Source: Terebella lapidaria (taxonomy: Eukaryota; Annelida; Polychaeta; Terebellida; Terebellidae). Taken from it: 64,000 nucleotides of DNA. Where the stretch lies: contig OX424555.1 of assembly GCA_949152475.1 (NCBI GenBank), forward strand, positions 11,798,868 through 11,862,867. The letters run 5' to 3'. The notes beneath the pieces are model-generated. The model had not been told where the DNA came from. It made no database searches and worked only from the letters and a program-made list of their open reading frames with translations. Shown piece by piece: positions 12,472 to 25,200 of the stretch (the stretch's first letter is position 1; each line of letters opens with the position of its first letter). The translations under genes and the position numbers were made by a program.

Positions 12472-15400
12472 ATGGAGCGGTGGTTAGGTCGTGTTGCCGT
12501 GGTTACCGGGGCATCATGTGGGATAGGTGCCGCTGTCAGTGAAATTCTTGTCAAACATGGCATGAATGTTATCGGGTGTGCACGCAATGTCCAGGCCATA
12601 GAAGTGAGTATCGAGTACCGACAAGACAAAAACTGTTGTACAGGTACATTAACCGGCACTGGGTAAACGAATCGATTCAAATAAAGATAGGCCTAGAGTT
12701 ATATTTGACATTTGTTTATTTATATTGATAATGTGGTCTAGAGTCAAAACTGAGTGTCCTAATTAGGCCTACAGGTAGGCCTGTAGCATACTGGCCTGTA
12801 TTTAGGCCTACACGTAATCACGCCTGGCTGTCATTAAAATTCTGGCGACTCACACATGCGTTCCTATACTCTGATTTTTCTAACTCGTTTACACCGTTTT
12901 TTGCCGATATTTTTGCGATGTTTAATGGTATCGTATTGTAACTTGGCACACTTCACCTGGAGATCAAACGGCATTTTTCTGCAAACTTCCAAACTTCTGC
13001 TCATAGAACTGTAAGAGTTAGCAATCTACTGCAATGATAAATTTTCCCTGAAATCCTGTCGTTTGCATGTCAACAAATATTGTTTTCCTTTGGCACGTGA
13101 TGGGCGATTCTGTTCCGATAATTTGCATAGGGGCGAGGGCTAGGATTCGGGAGTGCCCACTCAGGTAACCTGATTCGAAATTACTCGCACGTGCAGGCAC
13201 CTTGACGACAACTGACAACCCGATCCCCCTATTATAGCAAATTTGAACTTGTCCATTTGGATTCCGTCATCAGTTGTCGAGAACCAAACAATATGTCGGC
13301 GCCCATGGTTCGAGCAAATCCTCGCTTAAATAAAACTTTTGTGTTTTGAAAGAAATAGATAGCGTTCCGAAAGGCAGGTTTGTGTAAATTAATTGCCGTT
13401 TGTATCATAGATATGCAATATTCAGTTGAACAGTTCGCTCGAAGTAACTTGACTGAACTGAAGGCAAAAAACGGTGTAAACGAGTTAAAAAAATATATAA
13501 CTCTGATCAGCAATTTTGACCACAGTAGTTTTCTAAGCAGTTGACCTGAAAAATATGTTGCCAAATAACATGCAGGCAACTATCAGTTGTAGGCATACAT
13601 GTAGATCTGTGAAAAGTTTATTCGAGTCTTCGCGATCCTGTAGACGTTATCGGAGCAGCTATCGGGGGAGCGAGGGAAGCTGGTAGCGATGAGCTGTGAC
13701 GTCGCAGAGGAGCAGGACATCCTAGGGGTGTTCCGGAGAGCAGAGCGGGAGTTTGGCGGAGTGGACGTGTGCGTCAACAACGCCGGTCTCGCGCATAACG
13801 CGCCCCTGCTGTCCGGGAAAACAGACCTGTGGAGGGACATGATGCAGGTTGGAAACCAGAATAATATAATAACAAGTATAACGCCATGTTTTAGAAAACA
13901 TGGCAGAAAAAAACCCGGCCCTTTTATGTGTACGTGTTTCCCATGGACTCACAAAACTGAATTCAATACACAATCAACACATATATATGAATAACTCACA
14001 ACAATAGTTGTACAGTTCATATAAAAAGTCACACAATCAGTCACATCAAAGTAAATGAAACAGGAAATCGTGTACACCCTCAGCCAACTTATCTCTCCCA
14101 AGTCCACTTAGATGTACGGTATCCTTGCCAGATCGCCAGTGCCAGTCTTTGGACCTAGCCGTCGGCAGCTCTGTTAAAAACATCCTACTAAATTCCTGCT
14201 CCATAAGTCGCCCAAGAATCTGGGAACTATCTTCTAGTTTAAAATCTCACATTCCCAATATGCCCCAAAACATCACCATAGGATAAAATATTCACATAGA
14301 GGCGGTAGGATTTGGTGAATATAGGCCTAAAGTGTATGTGTACAGCCGTGTTACAATGGATAGATGTCTAACCGTTCCTGCACAGGCCCTAGGCATATGT
14401 ACAAAATTCCATAGCAGGGCTCATATAAAACTGGAATAAAGGTTATACCTATTGCCGGGTTTTTAAGTACCCGTGGTCGAAAGCACGGATTCGTCACGGC
14501 TTCGTTATGGCGGTCTTGGCTATTAAAGGCGATCGCGCTTGTGAAGCAACAAAATTTCTCATGCTTCAGTTTTGTTATGCTACACGCTTGATCGCCCCAC
14601 GAAAAATGGCCTAACAGGCCTAATCATGCAACTGTAATAATTCGAAAAGATAATTTTAAACTATTCTCTGAAATGCTTACACCTAATGTATCACTGTCTG
14701 TCGCTGCAATACAACATATTCTTAGTGATTACTTGTTAGCGTAGTTATATAACGCAGTGATCATATCTGGGGCGGTTCAAATATGAGAGGTTCCAAAATA
14801 ACCGGCAGGAGAATCGGTAATTGCACTTGCGAATACCAGCCGAAAACTAATTTGAAACAGCACTTCTCATTGTCATTCAAATTCTTATTGTTAGTACAGT
14901 GGTATTAGCAGTGTTTTTAAATCAGTTTAGCGGAATTTATCGGCTTTTATTGCAAATTCGCGAAACCAACACCAATGTATGCTGAATCTAAGAGAGTCGT
15001 CCGAGAGAGTCGGAAGACAGGAGATACATAGGGTGAGGTCAACGACAATCACATATACCCAGCCCTGAGGGGCCGGGAATAATAATATGTCAAAAAGTTT
15101 TATAGCGCTCAACTTCGTCTAAAGAATTCTAAGGTGCAACAATCCCAGTTTCGTAAAGGATATCATAAAACGTGGTAAGAAGGAGTTCCTGTAATATAAA
15201 ATGTTTTGGAATTGAGCTTTTGATTTATTGATGGACGGTGAAATAAGCAGGTATCCCAGTCAGTATGCAATGATTTGTAAATAATTGTTGCAGTTTTGAA
15301 CTTTATTATGTGCCTAATGAGCAGCCAATGTGCTGGAAATCTTTATGCTTATAATTGTATTACTAATAGTTTATCATGCCCCTATATAGGAATCAAGGGC

Positions 15401-16646
15401 CAACAATTATATACGAAAAGTTATACTTTGTGTCTTGAAATCTAAACTTCATGTGACATCTGGTTTGGAGAATATCGAGATATGAAAAATAGATGCATAA
15501 TATGCTACTCGGCACCATATCTTCAATAATACTCTGATAATATTGACATACTGCATGTAATACTGTAAACATGTACAATATATCTTTATGACTGCACATG
15601 TTACAGGTCAATGTTCTCGGTGTAGCTATTTGTACTAGGGAAGCCTTCAAATCTATGCAGAAGAAAAAGGTGGACGATGGACACATTATCAACATAAACA
15701 GGTTGAAATTTACTTGTGTGTATTATTGTTTCAGGGAATAATGCCATGGCCTCTTTAACGAGTAGATCTCTACTTGAACATGTATGAATGTATGCTATCA
15801 GAAATACATAAAGAGCTCTCTTTATGTATTTCTGATGCTATCCATACATACGAGTATGAACGTTTACGTTGTGTGTACAGGCTGTATGCTTCCGTATCAC
15901 ATGACTGCTTTATAATATTTGCAACTTCTCAATAGGTCTATTTTTGTATATTTTGTACTTGTTGAGTGCACAAGAATAAAGCGCTTGATATGCTTCCATG
16001 TGGACGTTTTACAGCATGTCTGGTCACAGATTGACTGGGAAAGCTGCCAGTAACTTTTACGGGGCCTCCAAGTACGCCGTGACGGCTATGACAGAGGGAG
16101 TTCGCTCGGAACTCAGAGCCTTGAAGTCCAACGTCCGCATCTCGGTCAGTAACTTGCCAATATACGTAGTACATATCAAGAAATCGCAATTTGTCGAGAT
16201 TGTCGTCATTTGGGACGTTTCCATTGCAGCAAATAAGCCCGGGCCGAGTAGCGACTGAGTTCAGACAGCGTATGGTCAAATGTACTCCTGAGCAAACTGC
16301 TCACTACGTCAAGAAAACACAGGTAAGATTTTGGTTCTTCTAAACACCCTTGTGGAAACTATTGTATATGTATCTTGGTGTGTTTAAATATTTTGTATAA
16401 TCTGTTCCACAGCATCTACAAGCCAGTGATATCGCAGATGCGGTTGTTTACCAGTTGTCGGCACCCCCTCACGTCCAGGTACATGTTAGGTATAATCATA
16501 CCTCGTGATCATATAAACAGTAAGACATATGAAACCTAAATTACGACATTGAAGTCACTACGTATGGCCCGACACGGAGCATACAAATATAATGCTGTTT
16601 GCAGGTACACGATGTGAAAGTTCGACCAACACAACAGGACTTCTAG
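12472..16646 (+). CDS. DHRS11: DHRS11-like short-chain dehydrogenase/reductase (gene B)
   Basis: Exons 12472-12603, 13644-13847, 15607-15701, 16015-16144, 16230-16322, 16413-16478 and 16605-16646 encode about 253 residues. Every exon length equals that of gene A (132, 204, 95, 130, 93, 66 and 42 nt). Motifs: TGASCGIG at 12-19, GCARNV, CDVA, VNNAGLA (89-92), SMSGH and catalytic YGASK (Tyr159, Lys163), followed by ISPGRVAT. The predicted role is as for gene A: a soluble NAD(P)H-dependent carbonyl/alcohol oxidoreductase of unknown substrate. Exon 2 uses a CTGTAG acceptor. The tail ([13 protein letters not shown]) differs from gene A, and the two proteins have clearly diverged, so this is not a recent copy. 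AATAAATAAA at 16866 is the likely poly(A) signal. A decayed copy of exon 7 lies downstream at 16934. Confidence 0.92.
12862..13512. mobile_element. palindromic MITE in intron 1 of gene B
   Basis: The left end reads CTATACTCTGATTTTTCTAA then CTCGTTTACACCG, and the right end, near 13460-13512, has the complement CGGTGTAAACGAGTTAAAAA. The same terminal sequences flank the MITE at 63137-63712 and one end of 6247-6425. The terminal TATA.CTCTG context is compatible with TA target duplication, but that is not certain. No coding capacity. Confidence 0.7.
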
Positions 16647-16865
16647 GATACCATAAAGCTCAGAATTCTGGTACCACAATGCATGTTGTGAAGACAAAGA
16701 CGTAGTCAGTGTGTTTTGTGTATAATTGGTGATATGGAGACTGGTGTAGGGCACGTGTATGCTCGATAACCGGCATTGCTGGCTGCTAATGTCGGAATTT
16801 CCTCACTTATCCTGTACAAGAGGTTCTGTAGTGTGAACATGCATGAATGTCCGAAGTCAGAGAGC

Positions 16866-16875
16866 AATAAATAAA
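16866..16875 (+). promoter_or_regulatory. polyadenylation signal of gene B
   Basis: Overlapping AATAAATAAA about 220 bp after the stop of gene B. Confidence 0.6.
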
Positions 16876-16933
16876 CATTGCAACTGAGAACTTACTGTCC
16901 GTTATCAATTATGCACATATCACTGTCTGACAG

Positions 16934-16975
16934 GTATAGAGAGTGAAAGTCTAACCGACACAGCAGAAATCTCAG
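16934..16975 (+). pseudogene. decayed duplicate of DHRS11-like exon 7
   Basis: After CTGTCTGACAG the sequence GTATAGAGAGTGAAAGTCTA aligns with exon 7 of gene B (GTACACGATGTGAAAGTTCG), with a similar acceptor. It has stops in the coding frame and lost the original stop position. It is a local duplication of the terminal exon that decayed, or a remnant of a third gene. Confidence 0.55.
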
Positions 16976-17121
16976 GACCACTGAACATTCGGAAAGTCCT
17001 TTCTGCACAGAAACACAAAGTACATGGAGGCCCACATGAATTCCAGAATGCACGCAGCTGTTGGTCAGATGCCGCAATCCGAGTGTACCATCTTGGGCGA
17101 CACGAGACTGTGAAAACTTTG

Positions 17122-17127
17122 TTTATT
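17122..17127 (-). promoter_or_regulatory. polyadenylation signal of gene C
   Basis: TTTATT on the plus strand (AATAAA on the minus) about 116 bp beyond the minus-strand stop of gene C. Confidence 0.55.
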
Positions 17128-17242
17128 AGTACTTGAACACGTAGTATAAGATAAGGTACATTGTGGTTAAGATCAACGATCCGAAGTTGCTCTCAGTTGG
17201 ACTGTGCTGTTGAAACATTTCACTTGTGCTCTCCATATGCAC

Positions 17243-19848
17243 CTAACAAGGTGATCCCGAACTGCAAATAGAGCCGCGTTTTAATGAGACAAATTGATAT
17301 TACCCTCATGACTTGTGTACGGAACTGATATGTGTTCTGTATTCAGACATCAAGTGAGCGGCTCAGCCCTACTTGTTTGGGTCGACTATCTTGTATATGG
17401 AAGCTCCGATTTTTGTTGGACCCGATGAATCCACGGCACTGAAGTAAAACTCGCCTGAAAGAGAGCAGTGTAGCCGGTAATTGGATTTGTGCACCATTAT
17501 CTCGTGCTTTCTTGAAAGAACGAAAATCAACCTAACGTCAGGAAGAAAGTTTGATACCGGAGTCGTCGGAGCCCACGTTGACGGGGAAATTCTTGAAGGT
17601 GTTGGTCAGGTTACCGGGGCAGGACTGACAGACTGGGGTCTCGGTAAACTGCCAGGTGGTGTCCGGCATCTCTCGGCCTTCGAAAAACTTCCTGATACCC
17701 ATATCGGATATATATAGTACAACACGTGGTGTACATATGTACACGTGGTGAGTCAGTTTCAGATAAAGTGTCCATGCAAATGCAGAAATAATTGGAGTTG
17801 AATTTTCAATTCTCAGTCACTTATGAAAATCAAGGTGCAAGATGTTAAAGAACACCCGAGACACACCTGCTGCCGTAGTCTTGGAAGATCATCAGGCCGT
17901 CCATGTCTGGGTTCATGCAACCCCTGTATACCCCGGCCAGTAATATACATACCCCCACTGTACGGTTGTACTGGATCACCGGACTAACCACTGGACCTGA
18001 AACGTTACATGTACATCTCGGGTATCAGAATCACAAGAGGCCGGCGTAGGCCTATACTCACGTACCTTGTAGGCCTATACAGCATTCATTGATGAGTTCC
18101 GTGGTTGACCGAATTATTTCTAAATGAAATTCTATGAGCAAACATCAGAAGAATAACTTGACTTGACATACCCCTCCAAAATGTGCATAGCAGCTAATCA
18201 TCAACAAGGTGAAATGTTGGCACCTACATCACTCTCATAATGGAATACAGTGTATGGTAGCCATGGTGCTGGCTGACCTGTCTGGTTGCAGAGGACGGGA
18301 TCGTGGCAGATGTCTCCCTCCCACACGCTCCAGCCGTAGTTACCCCCGGGCTCCAGCAGGTCCACCTCCTCGAAGGCCGCCTCCCCCACGTCCCCGATGA
18401 ATATCCGCCCCCGCCCCGCACCTACAGGGACAGACACCGAGCCGTGGGATCGAGTACACATGCATAAAACATGACGGCGTGCGTGGGAGTCCTGAGATGT
18501 AGCCTACCCATCTCCGGTCAGACTTGCAGATCCGGGACTTGTAATTGGACCGAAGGGTTCGGTAAAAAAAACTAAAATACAGTCCTTTTAGAGGCTCAAT
18601 CGTGATCTAATAATGTATTGGGCAATCTTCTTTTCATAGCCCTGCAAAATTATGTTTTATTCGTATTACTGAGGCGGTTGAGGAGATACGATACCGGTAT
18701 CACGGTCGCCGGTGTCGACACTGGATGTGTACGGCTGACGGAAGCCGTACGCGTACATCTCGGGCAGCGTGTCCGGCTCGTCCAGGAACGGATTGTCCGG
18801 GGGAATTCCATACGGGAGATCCCCAGTCCGAGAGTCCACGTCTATCCTGTGCACGCCGCTGTGGAACGTGCTCCTGAACACACAATTGTTATCTGAATTT
18901 CCTCCATATAGGCCTAATGATAAACAATTACGTAAAAATTTGGCAGCTTTGATATTTTCATTTCTTGTCATTCACGCACAGGTCTGGTTTGTGATTGCTA
19001 TATTTTTTATGACCGAATATGGATTCAATATTATTTAAAATCATATCTTATATGTTGTTCTTACGCATCATACGTATGTGTTGTTCTTACCTGTGCTGTA
19101 AAACTGAATAAATTACAAATTATATTTTAATTACTTATTTTGTCCCATGTCGTAAGGGTCGTTGCAGCATAGACCATCGCCGATACCGAAGTATAAGTAC
19201 CCGTCTAGACCGAACTCAAACTAAAACAAGCCAAACGAAACAATATAGGGCCTAGATGTGTCTATGATGCAATGTATATGCATGTACCTAACGGCCATAC
19301 GAGTATTTATGGTTTCTATTGATAATACATGTACTGACCGCTCCGCCCACGTGGCCCTCCGTCTGACCAAAGAAAACGTCGACAAGCACGCGTTCCGTAG
19401 CCGGATCCACGAGGTCCGGGTCAGAACCCGAGACCGTCATCTCGGAGATGCGCTGGTAGATGGTTCCGTTGTATCGAGCCCCGTAGTGCAGGTAGAGCCG
19501 CTGGTTGGCCACGAAATCCGGGTGGAAGGTCAGCGCGTAGAGGCCCGTGTTGCTGCTGACGTGTATGTCGGTGTCCGTCATGTCTAGGAACGGGGTCTCC
19601 ACTCGGGAACCGTCCTCCAGGAAGATCCATACGTAGCCGCGCTGTTCACCCACGAATAGGCGTCCGGAACCGTCCCCAGAGCCCCTGATGGCCATCGGCT
19701 GGTAGAGCTCGCCCGCAGCGCCCAGTTCCTGGAAACACAGGCACTCGGCCCCGGGGCCTGGCTGGGCCAGAGAGACGCCCCATAGCAGGGACACGAGCAG
19801 CAAACACCGCGCCAAAATACAGAACGTGGTAGCAGCGAGCAATGTCAT
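17243..19848 (-). CDS. HHIPL1: HHIPL1-like secreted GSDH-domain protein (gene C)
   Basis: Eight minus-strand exons: 19848-19339, 19220-19135, 18873-18695, 18421-18278, 17996-17867, 17691-17558, 17454-17373 and 17261-17243, about 427 residues. A hydrophobic signal peptide (residues about 1-28) precedes AECLCFQE, the family start of the GSDH propeller. Further landmarks: LFVGEQRG, GDGLCCNDP (exon 2), [20 protein letters not shown] (exon 3), [10 protein letters not shown] and NYGW (exon 4), YRGCMNP (exon 5), CQSCP (exon 6), IYKIVDPN (exon 7), and the final NSGSPC encoded by a 19-nt exon 8. Vertebrate HHIPL1/HHIP share this propeller; HHIP binds Hedgehog, but no ligand can be inferred here. The protein lacks the folate-receptor-like and SRCR domains of vertebrate HHIPL1. 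Exon 4 has a normal single donor with no tandem repeat. If exon 7 were not spliced, the frame would stop at 17369-17371. Confidence 0.9.
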
Positions 19849-22240
19849 ACCTTTGGCTTTTACTAATGGTGATTCGTGGGTTTTGGTTTATTGCAAGTAT
19901 GCTCTCCACTTTTATCATAGCGTGTGACAAGTGTCACATGGTTCGGATAACACACATTTAATTAGGTTCTAAGAACATGGAACTATGGACCCTGTAGCTC
20001 ACCTAAAAACAAATATATATAATATATGTATATAGATAATTTTTTTCGAAAAACAAATAAGATACTAGTGATGGAACTTAATCTTCAATTGATTTGCGCA
20101 TTTGAGGGAATTGTACACCATATAGGCATAAGAATTCGGTTATGTTCATAATACAAACCTTAGCGCTGTCCACATCGGAGACCAATTTAGTACATTTTTA
20201 TTGGTTTTCTTTTTTAGTGTACATGGTCATAAATTCTAGCAGTTCAATGTAGCCACATTATAAATTACAAAGTAATCTCCGTTATCTTCAAAGTGTGAAC
20301 CTTAAGTTGATTTTGAATATTCAATGCAATCTTCTCAAGGTGAACAAAAGTTGCCCTACATGACATGTTCAGCTTTTTTTAATCACGCATTCAACCTGCA
20401 TACTAGTATGTTGTCCAATTTGCCCGTGATTTTCGAAGCTCGAGCGATTGTAAAACAAATTATAAAAAGCTAGTCTATCATTTCAACTCTTCTGTATCCG
20501 AGAGCCATTTTTCCATTTCAGGCCTGATGTGACTTTGATCACCTTATCCAAGGGTCATCCAAGGGCGAATTTCGAATTCAAAATCACTGAAGAGATTATA
20601 TAACCAAGTTCTCATACCTTTATAATACACGTTTTATATCTGCCACAGCATAGGCTGTACATCAGTACATACCAGTACATCTTACGTATGGCAAAAACGT
20701 ATGGCAAAAAAGTGTATGATCAAACTTCAAAGCTCGATTTTCGTGGCCGTGTTAGTGGCCATTTATTCGCCAAAAATTAATTTTGCAAGCTCATTTCAAA
20801 ATAAAAAAAAATCATTTGAGGTTTTTTCTTGAATTTTGTTCGGATTCCTACAGTTTTCAAAATCTGTTATCTTGTTGGCCAACGTGTCGCGCTTCCTTGG
20901 ATGATCACGTGACACCGACAGATACTAGATCTATCTCCATCACGCGGAACAAATGCTGTGGCGTTTTGAAATTGACGGCTCACCTGTCGCGTCGTGATAA
21001 CGAAGCATTGAAAATATGTCATGAATCAAATTCGTCACCAGGTCCCCTCCACTTCTTGTTTGCATCGGCGACAGTGAAACTCCATCTCTGAAATATTGCA
21101 TATGATAATTCGCCGTCAGATAGGTATATATACAGGGCCAGGTAACGTAACTCACACAATTTTCTCATTACGGAACATTTCCGCTGGCCACACAAATAAT
21201 TTTTCCCTCTCCACTGTACATTACACTTATGTATGTAATGCTGTTGTGTGGGGATTGTTCGGTGTGACAGATCTTCTCACGTCCCATCTCAAAGAACTGA
21301 GCTGTTTACACACTCACCTACAATACATATACACATACAAAGGCTCCCCAAAAAGCTACAGAACCCTTGGTACCATTTTTAATAAGTTCAAGCACTTTGT
21401 GTTTTGTATTGGCCCATTTCGACGAGACTGCGGTTATCATGATAAATCGCACTGACGTTTTGTACACTCAATGCTCGAAGCTGAAAATATTCACACTGAT
21501 GTCATTTTATCTTAGGACTTGAAAAAGGATTCAGTTGTTATGGTGTATGTTTATTGGCATATTTCACTATACTATAATATTCGTATGGCAAATTTATTGA
21601 TGATAGATTTGCTGCTAAAACCTCGTGTGTTGGATTTCGATCTCGGCATAGGCCTACCTCATCATGCATCATTGTTATTTTCTGCATAGGTTTCTGCATA
21701 GTTTTTTCTGCGAATTTCTTCATGCAACATTGCTATTTTAAACTTCTTTTCTGCATAGTTTTCTTCATACATGTACGCCTAGTCCTCAAAATCCCAAACC
21801 TTTGTACGGTGGCTCATATCATTATATATACATTTCAAAACGCTGGCACAAATATTTATGCCGCAATACAAATTACTCCTTTTGCAGCTCAAATATTTTG
21901 TGAACAGAACATTAGTGGTTTGTTAGACATTGTAGATCACGAATATTTTAACCACATGAATTTAGTATGTTGATGTGCTAAGGTTTTTCTACATTAATCA
22001 CAGAATACAGTGAGTTGTATCTCATCTTATTGCAATGTCTTACCTTGAAATATTTATTGAATCTCGAAATATTTCGCTTGTTTTTATCTCATTTGGTGGG
22101 AATATCCACGACATATTTCTTTTCATGATAAGATAAAACTTATCTGTGCACAACAATACCATTCATGTATTGCACCACGCGTTGCAAAAAACGATATGAG
22201 CCTATATAGCTTTGAGAGCTTTCCTCCTCAACCCCGCTGC
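19849..22240. other. shared intergenic region between divergent genes C and D
   Basis: About 2.4 kb separates the ATGs of minus-strand C and plus-strand D, so it should hold both promoters. It is AT-rich, with no convincing coding sequence, RNA gene or mobile element recognised. The short open frames lack family motifs. Confidence 0.45.
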
Positions 22241-25200
22241 ATGACCGATATGTTTCCCTTGATCCTGCTGTTGGTCCTGCCGTTGCTGGGCGCTGGACAA
22301 GGCCCGGGTGCTCAGTGCCTGTGTTTTCAGGAGTACGGCCACGGTGAGCTCTACAATCCCATCTCCCTCGGCCACATCAAGGACGACTCCGGGCACCTGC
22401 TTGTCGGCGAACAGCGCGGAGTCATTTGGGTCTTTGACAATAACGGCACGCGCCTGGAGAAGCCGCTTCTCAACATGACGGACACCGACATCACACTGCG
22501 CTCCGTGGTCGGACTGCTGAACTTTGCAGCGCATCCCGAGTACACCGACAACGGGCTACTGTACGTGCACTACACTGCCCTTTTGGCGGGGGAGTACTAC
22601 CAACGTGTCAGTGAGATGTCTCGGTCCCTTGAGGATCCCGAGGTCGTGGACCCCGACACAGAGAGGGTTCTACTCCAGGTCCACCAGGAGGAGGTGTTCG
22701 GTGGGCACCAGGGAGGAGGGGTAGGTCGTGTTAACCTGTCGAGCATTACTTGTGTAAACTCGTACTGGTAGCACTTGCAAATGTGTCTGTGGTTCACAAT
22801 GACAGCATGGGACAGGGCTGTAAATAAAATATATATCGTACTAAGGCGGACAAAACATTTAACGTTACGGATAGGCCTATATATACGTATTTAGTTAGTT
22901 CAAACAGTCCAATAGATCCTTGGCAAATTTCTGAAGAATGTCTCATGATGTCACAGATGAACACATTTGCAGTTACTATTTGGTGCGGACGGATATCTTT
23001 ACATTTCGTTCGGTGACGGTCACTGCTGCTACGACCCACTGGACCACGCTCAAAACAAGTAAGAGAGTTGGAATTCTACGCAAGATTTAGTACAATGGAC
23101 CCGTGATTCACCGACAAATGTGACCAAATTACTCCAACTACAGAAGCACGCCACATGGGTCAATACTGCGTGTGGACGTCCTCACCCGGACTGGAGACCT
23201 GCCGTACGGAATCCCCCCGGACAACCCATTCCTAACTGATCCCGAGGCCCTCCCAGAGATGTACGCCTACGGCCTGAGGAACGTCTACACCGCTAGCATG
23301 GACCAGGGACACCCGGACACTGGTATGCTCGCACTTCGAGGTCAAACCTACCAGAATTTGTCGTGGGATATAACGACAAATTCGTCAAGATGACGTGCGG
23401 ATCTTATACTTCGAAACTTATACTTCCTTTTGTTTTGCATGAATTAGAGATCTAAGATCTCTTTGACCATTATTAAGGTTATAGCAGAATTTTTTTTTTC
23501 TCTTCTTTTTTCCGCCGTTTTGGTTTCTGACCGATAACTTTAGTTTGCCTCGATGTATATTTTCCAAATTTTCAGCATTGGTCAGCATTGGACATATTAT
23601 GTGGATGACGCCTTTTGTTTTTCGGCCGGATCCGAGGTCCGTGAGTATGAAATCCATGTCGATTTTTGGACTTCGTTTCTGCACGATAACTCAAAAAGTA
23701 TTTTGCATGAAGGTTCATATACCAACAGGGAAGAACCCTATTGATTTTGAGATCAATCCATCAAACGACCTTTGACCTAAAGGTCGGAAGTAATCTTTGA
23801 GGTTTCCTGCATATCTTGGGAACGGTGCGTTGTATAGCGAAACGTTGTAGAGCGAAACATGTCTGGTATGAGGGATGACCTTTGACATTGGCCTTAAATT
23901 TTTTCGATGAGTTGGCCTTTTTCGTTTTCGTCGATATTTCGAAAACGGTGCGTCATAGAGCGAAACGGACATTATTTTCGGACTCGTCGCCCTAGACAAA
24001 CATGTCTTAAGGGTATTATGTATGACCTTTGACTTTGACCTTGAATTTTTTCGCTGAGTCGGCATTTTTCGTTCTCGTCGATATCTTGGAAATGGTATGT
24101 CGTAGAGCGAAACTCGTCGCAGTACACACACATGTCTAAGGGATATTATTATAGGTTATTGACTGGATACAGTGTTTGAGGCCCGAGGTCGTGTCTGGGC
24201 CGTAGCACGCACGAGCTTGCGAGTGCGTCCGCGGCACAGACATGACCGAGGGCCTCAAACACTGTATCCAGTCGATTAACTTATTATTATATGCCGCATT
24301 ATGATATGCATACCCCTCGGGAGAGACATGATTACAAATGCTGACATTTTCTAGCCATTTTAGACCCTGCAAGCAAATAATTTATGGACATTGTAGAATT
24401 TTCGTAGGCATATAATAATGGATGATTATTGACCTTGACCTTAATTTTTTTCGCTGAGTCAGCATTTTTCGTTTTCGTCGATCTCGGAAACGGTGCATTG
24501 TAGAGCGGAATGGATATTATTCTCGGACTCGTCACCCTAGACAAACATGTCTTATGGGTATTGAAGACTACCTGAAAGTTTTTTGCTGGGGCGGCATTTT
24601 TCATTTTCGTTGATATCTCGTAAACGGCGCATCGTAGAGCGAAACAGACCCTGAGCCGAATTCGTGTTTTGAGCATTTTGTTTTTTTGTTTGGTATCTCA
24701 GTACGGTTTGTCATACAGCAAAACGATGTCATTCGTGGCAAAAATATTATAAATGTTATAGGATAGTCTCTACACCGAAATGCCTCCAAGGCATCTTTAG
24801 ACCTTGACGTCTAGTTGTTCTTGTTGTTGTTCTTTCAGGCGAGGGTCGCGGGCGGATTTTCCTGGGTGACGTAGGAGACGAGACGTACGAGGAAGTGAAC
24901 GAGCTGGTGCGGGGTGGGAACTACGGCTGGCCCTTGTGGGAGGGTCCTCTCTGTCTACAGCCGGACGACTGTCAAAACATGGGTAGGTGATAGTTACATA
25001 GTGAACGAGCTGGTGAGAAGCGGGAACTACGGCTGGCCTCTGTGGGAGGGTCCTCTCTGTCTACAGCCGGACGACTGTCAAAACATGGGTAGGTGATAGT
25101 CACAGAGTGAACGAGCTGGTGAGAGGCGGGAACTACGGCTGGCCTCTGTGGGAGGGTCCTCTCTGTCTACAGCCGGACGACTGTCAAAACATGGGTAGGC

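Noticed and set aside
22202..22797. Antisense open frames over exon 1 of gene D, and similar shadows over exon 1 of C, F and G
   Set aside because: They are complementary-strand shadows of GC-rich coding exons whose sense frame has clear family motifs and splice sites.
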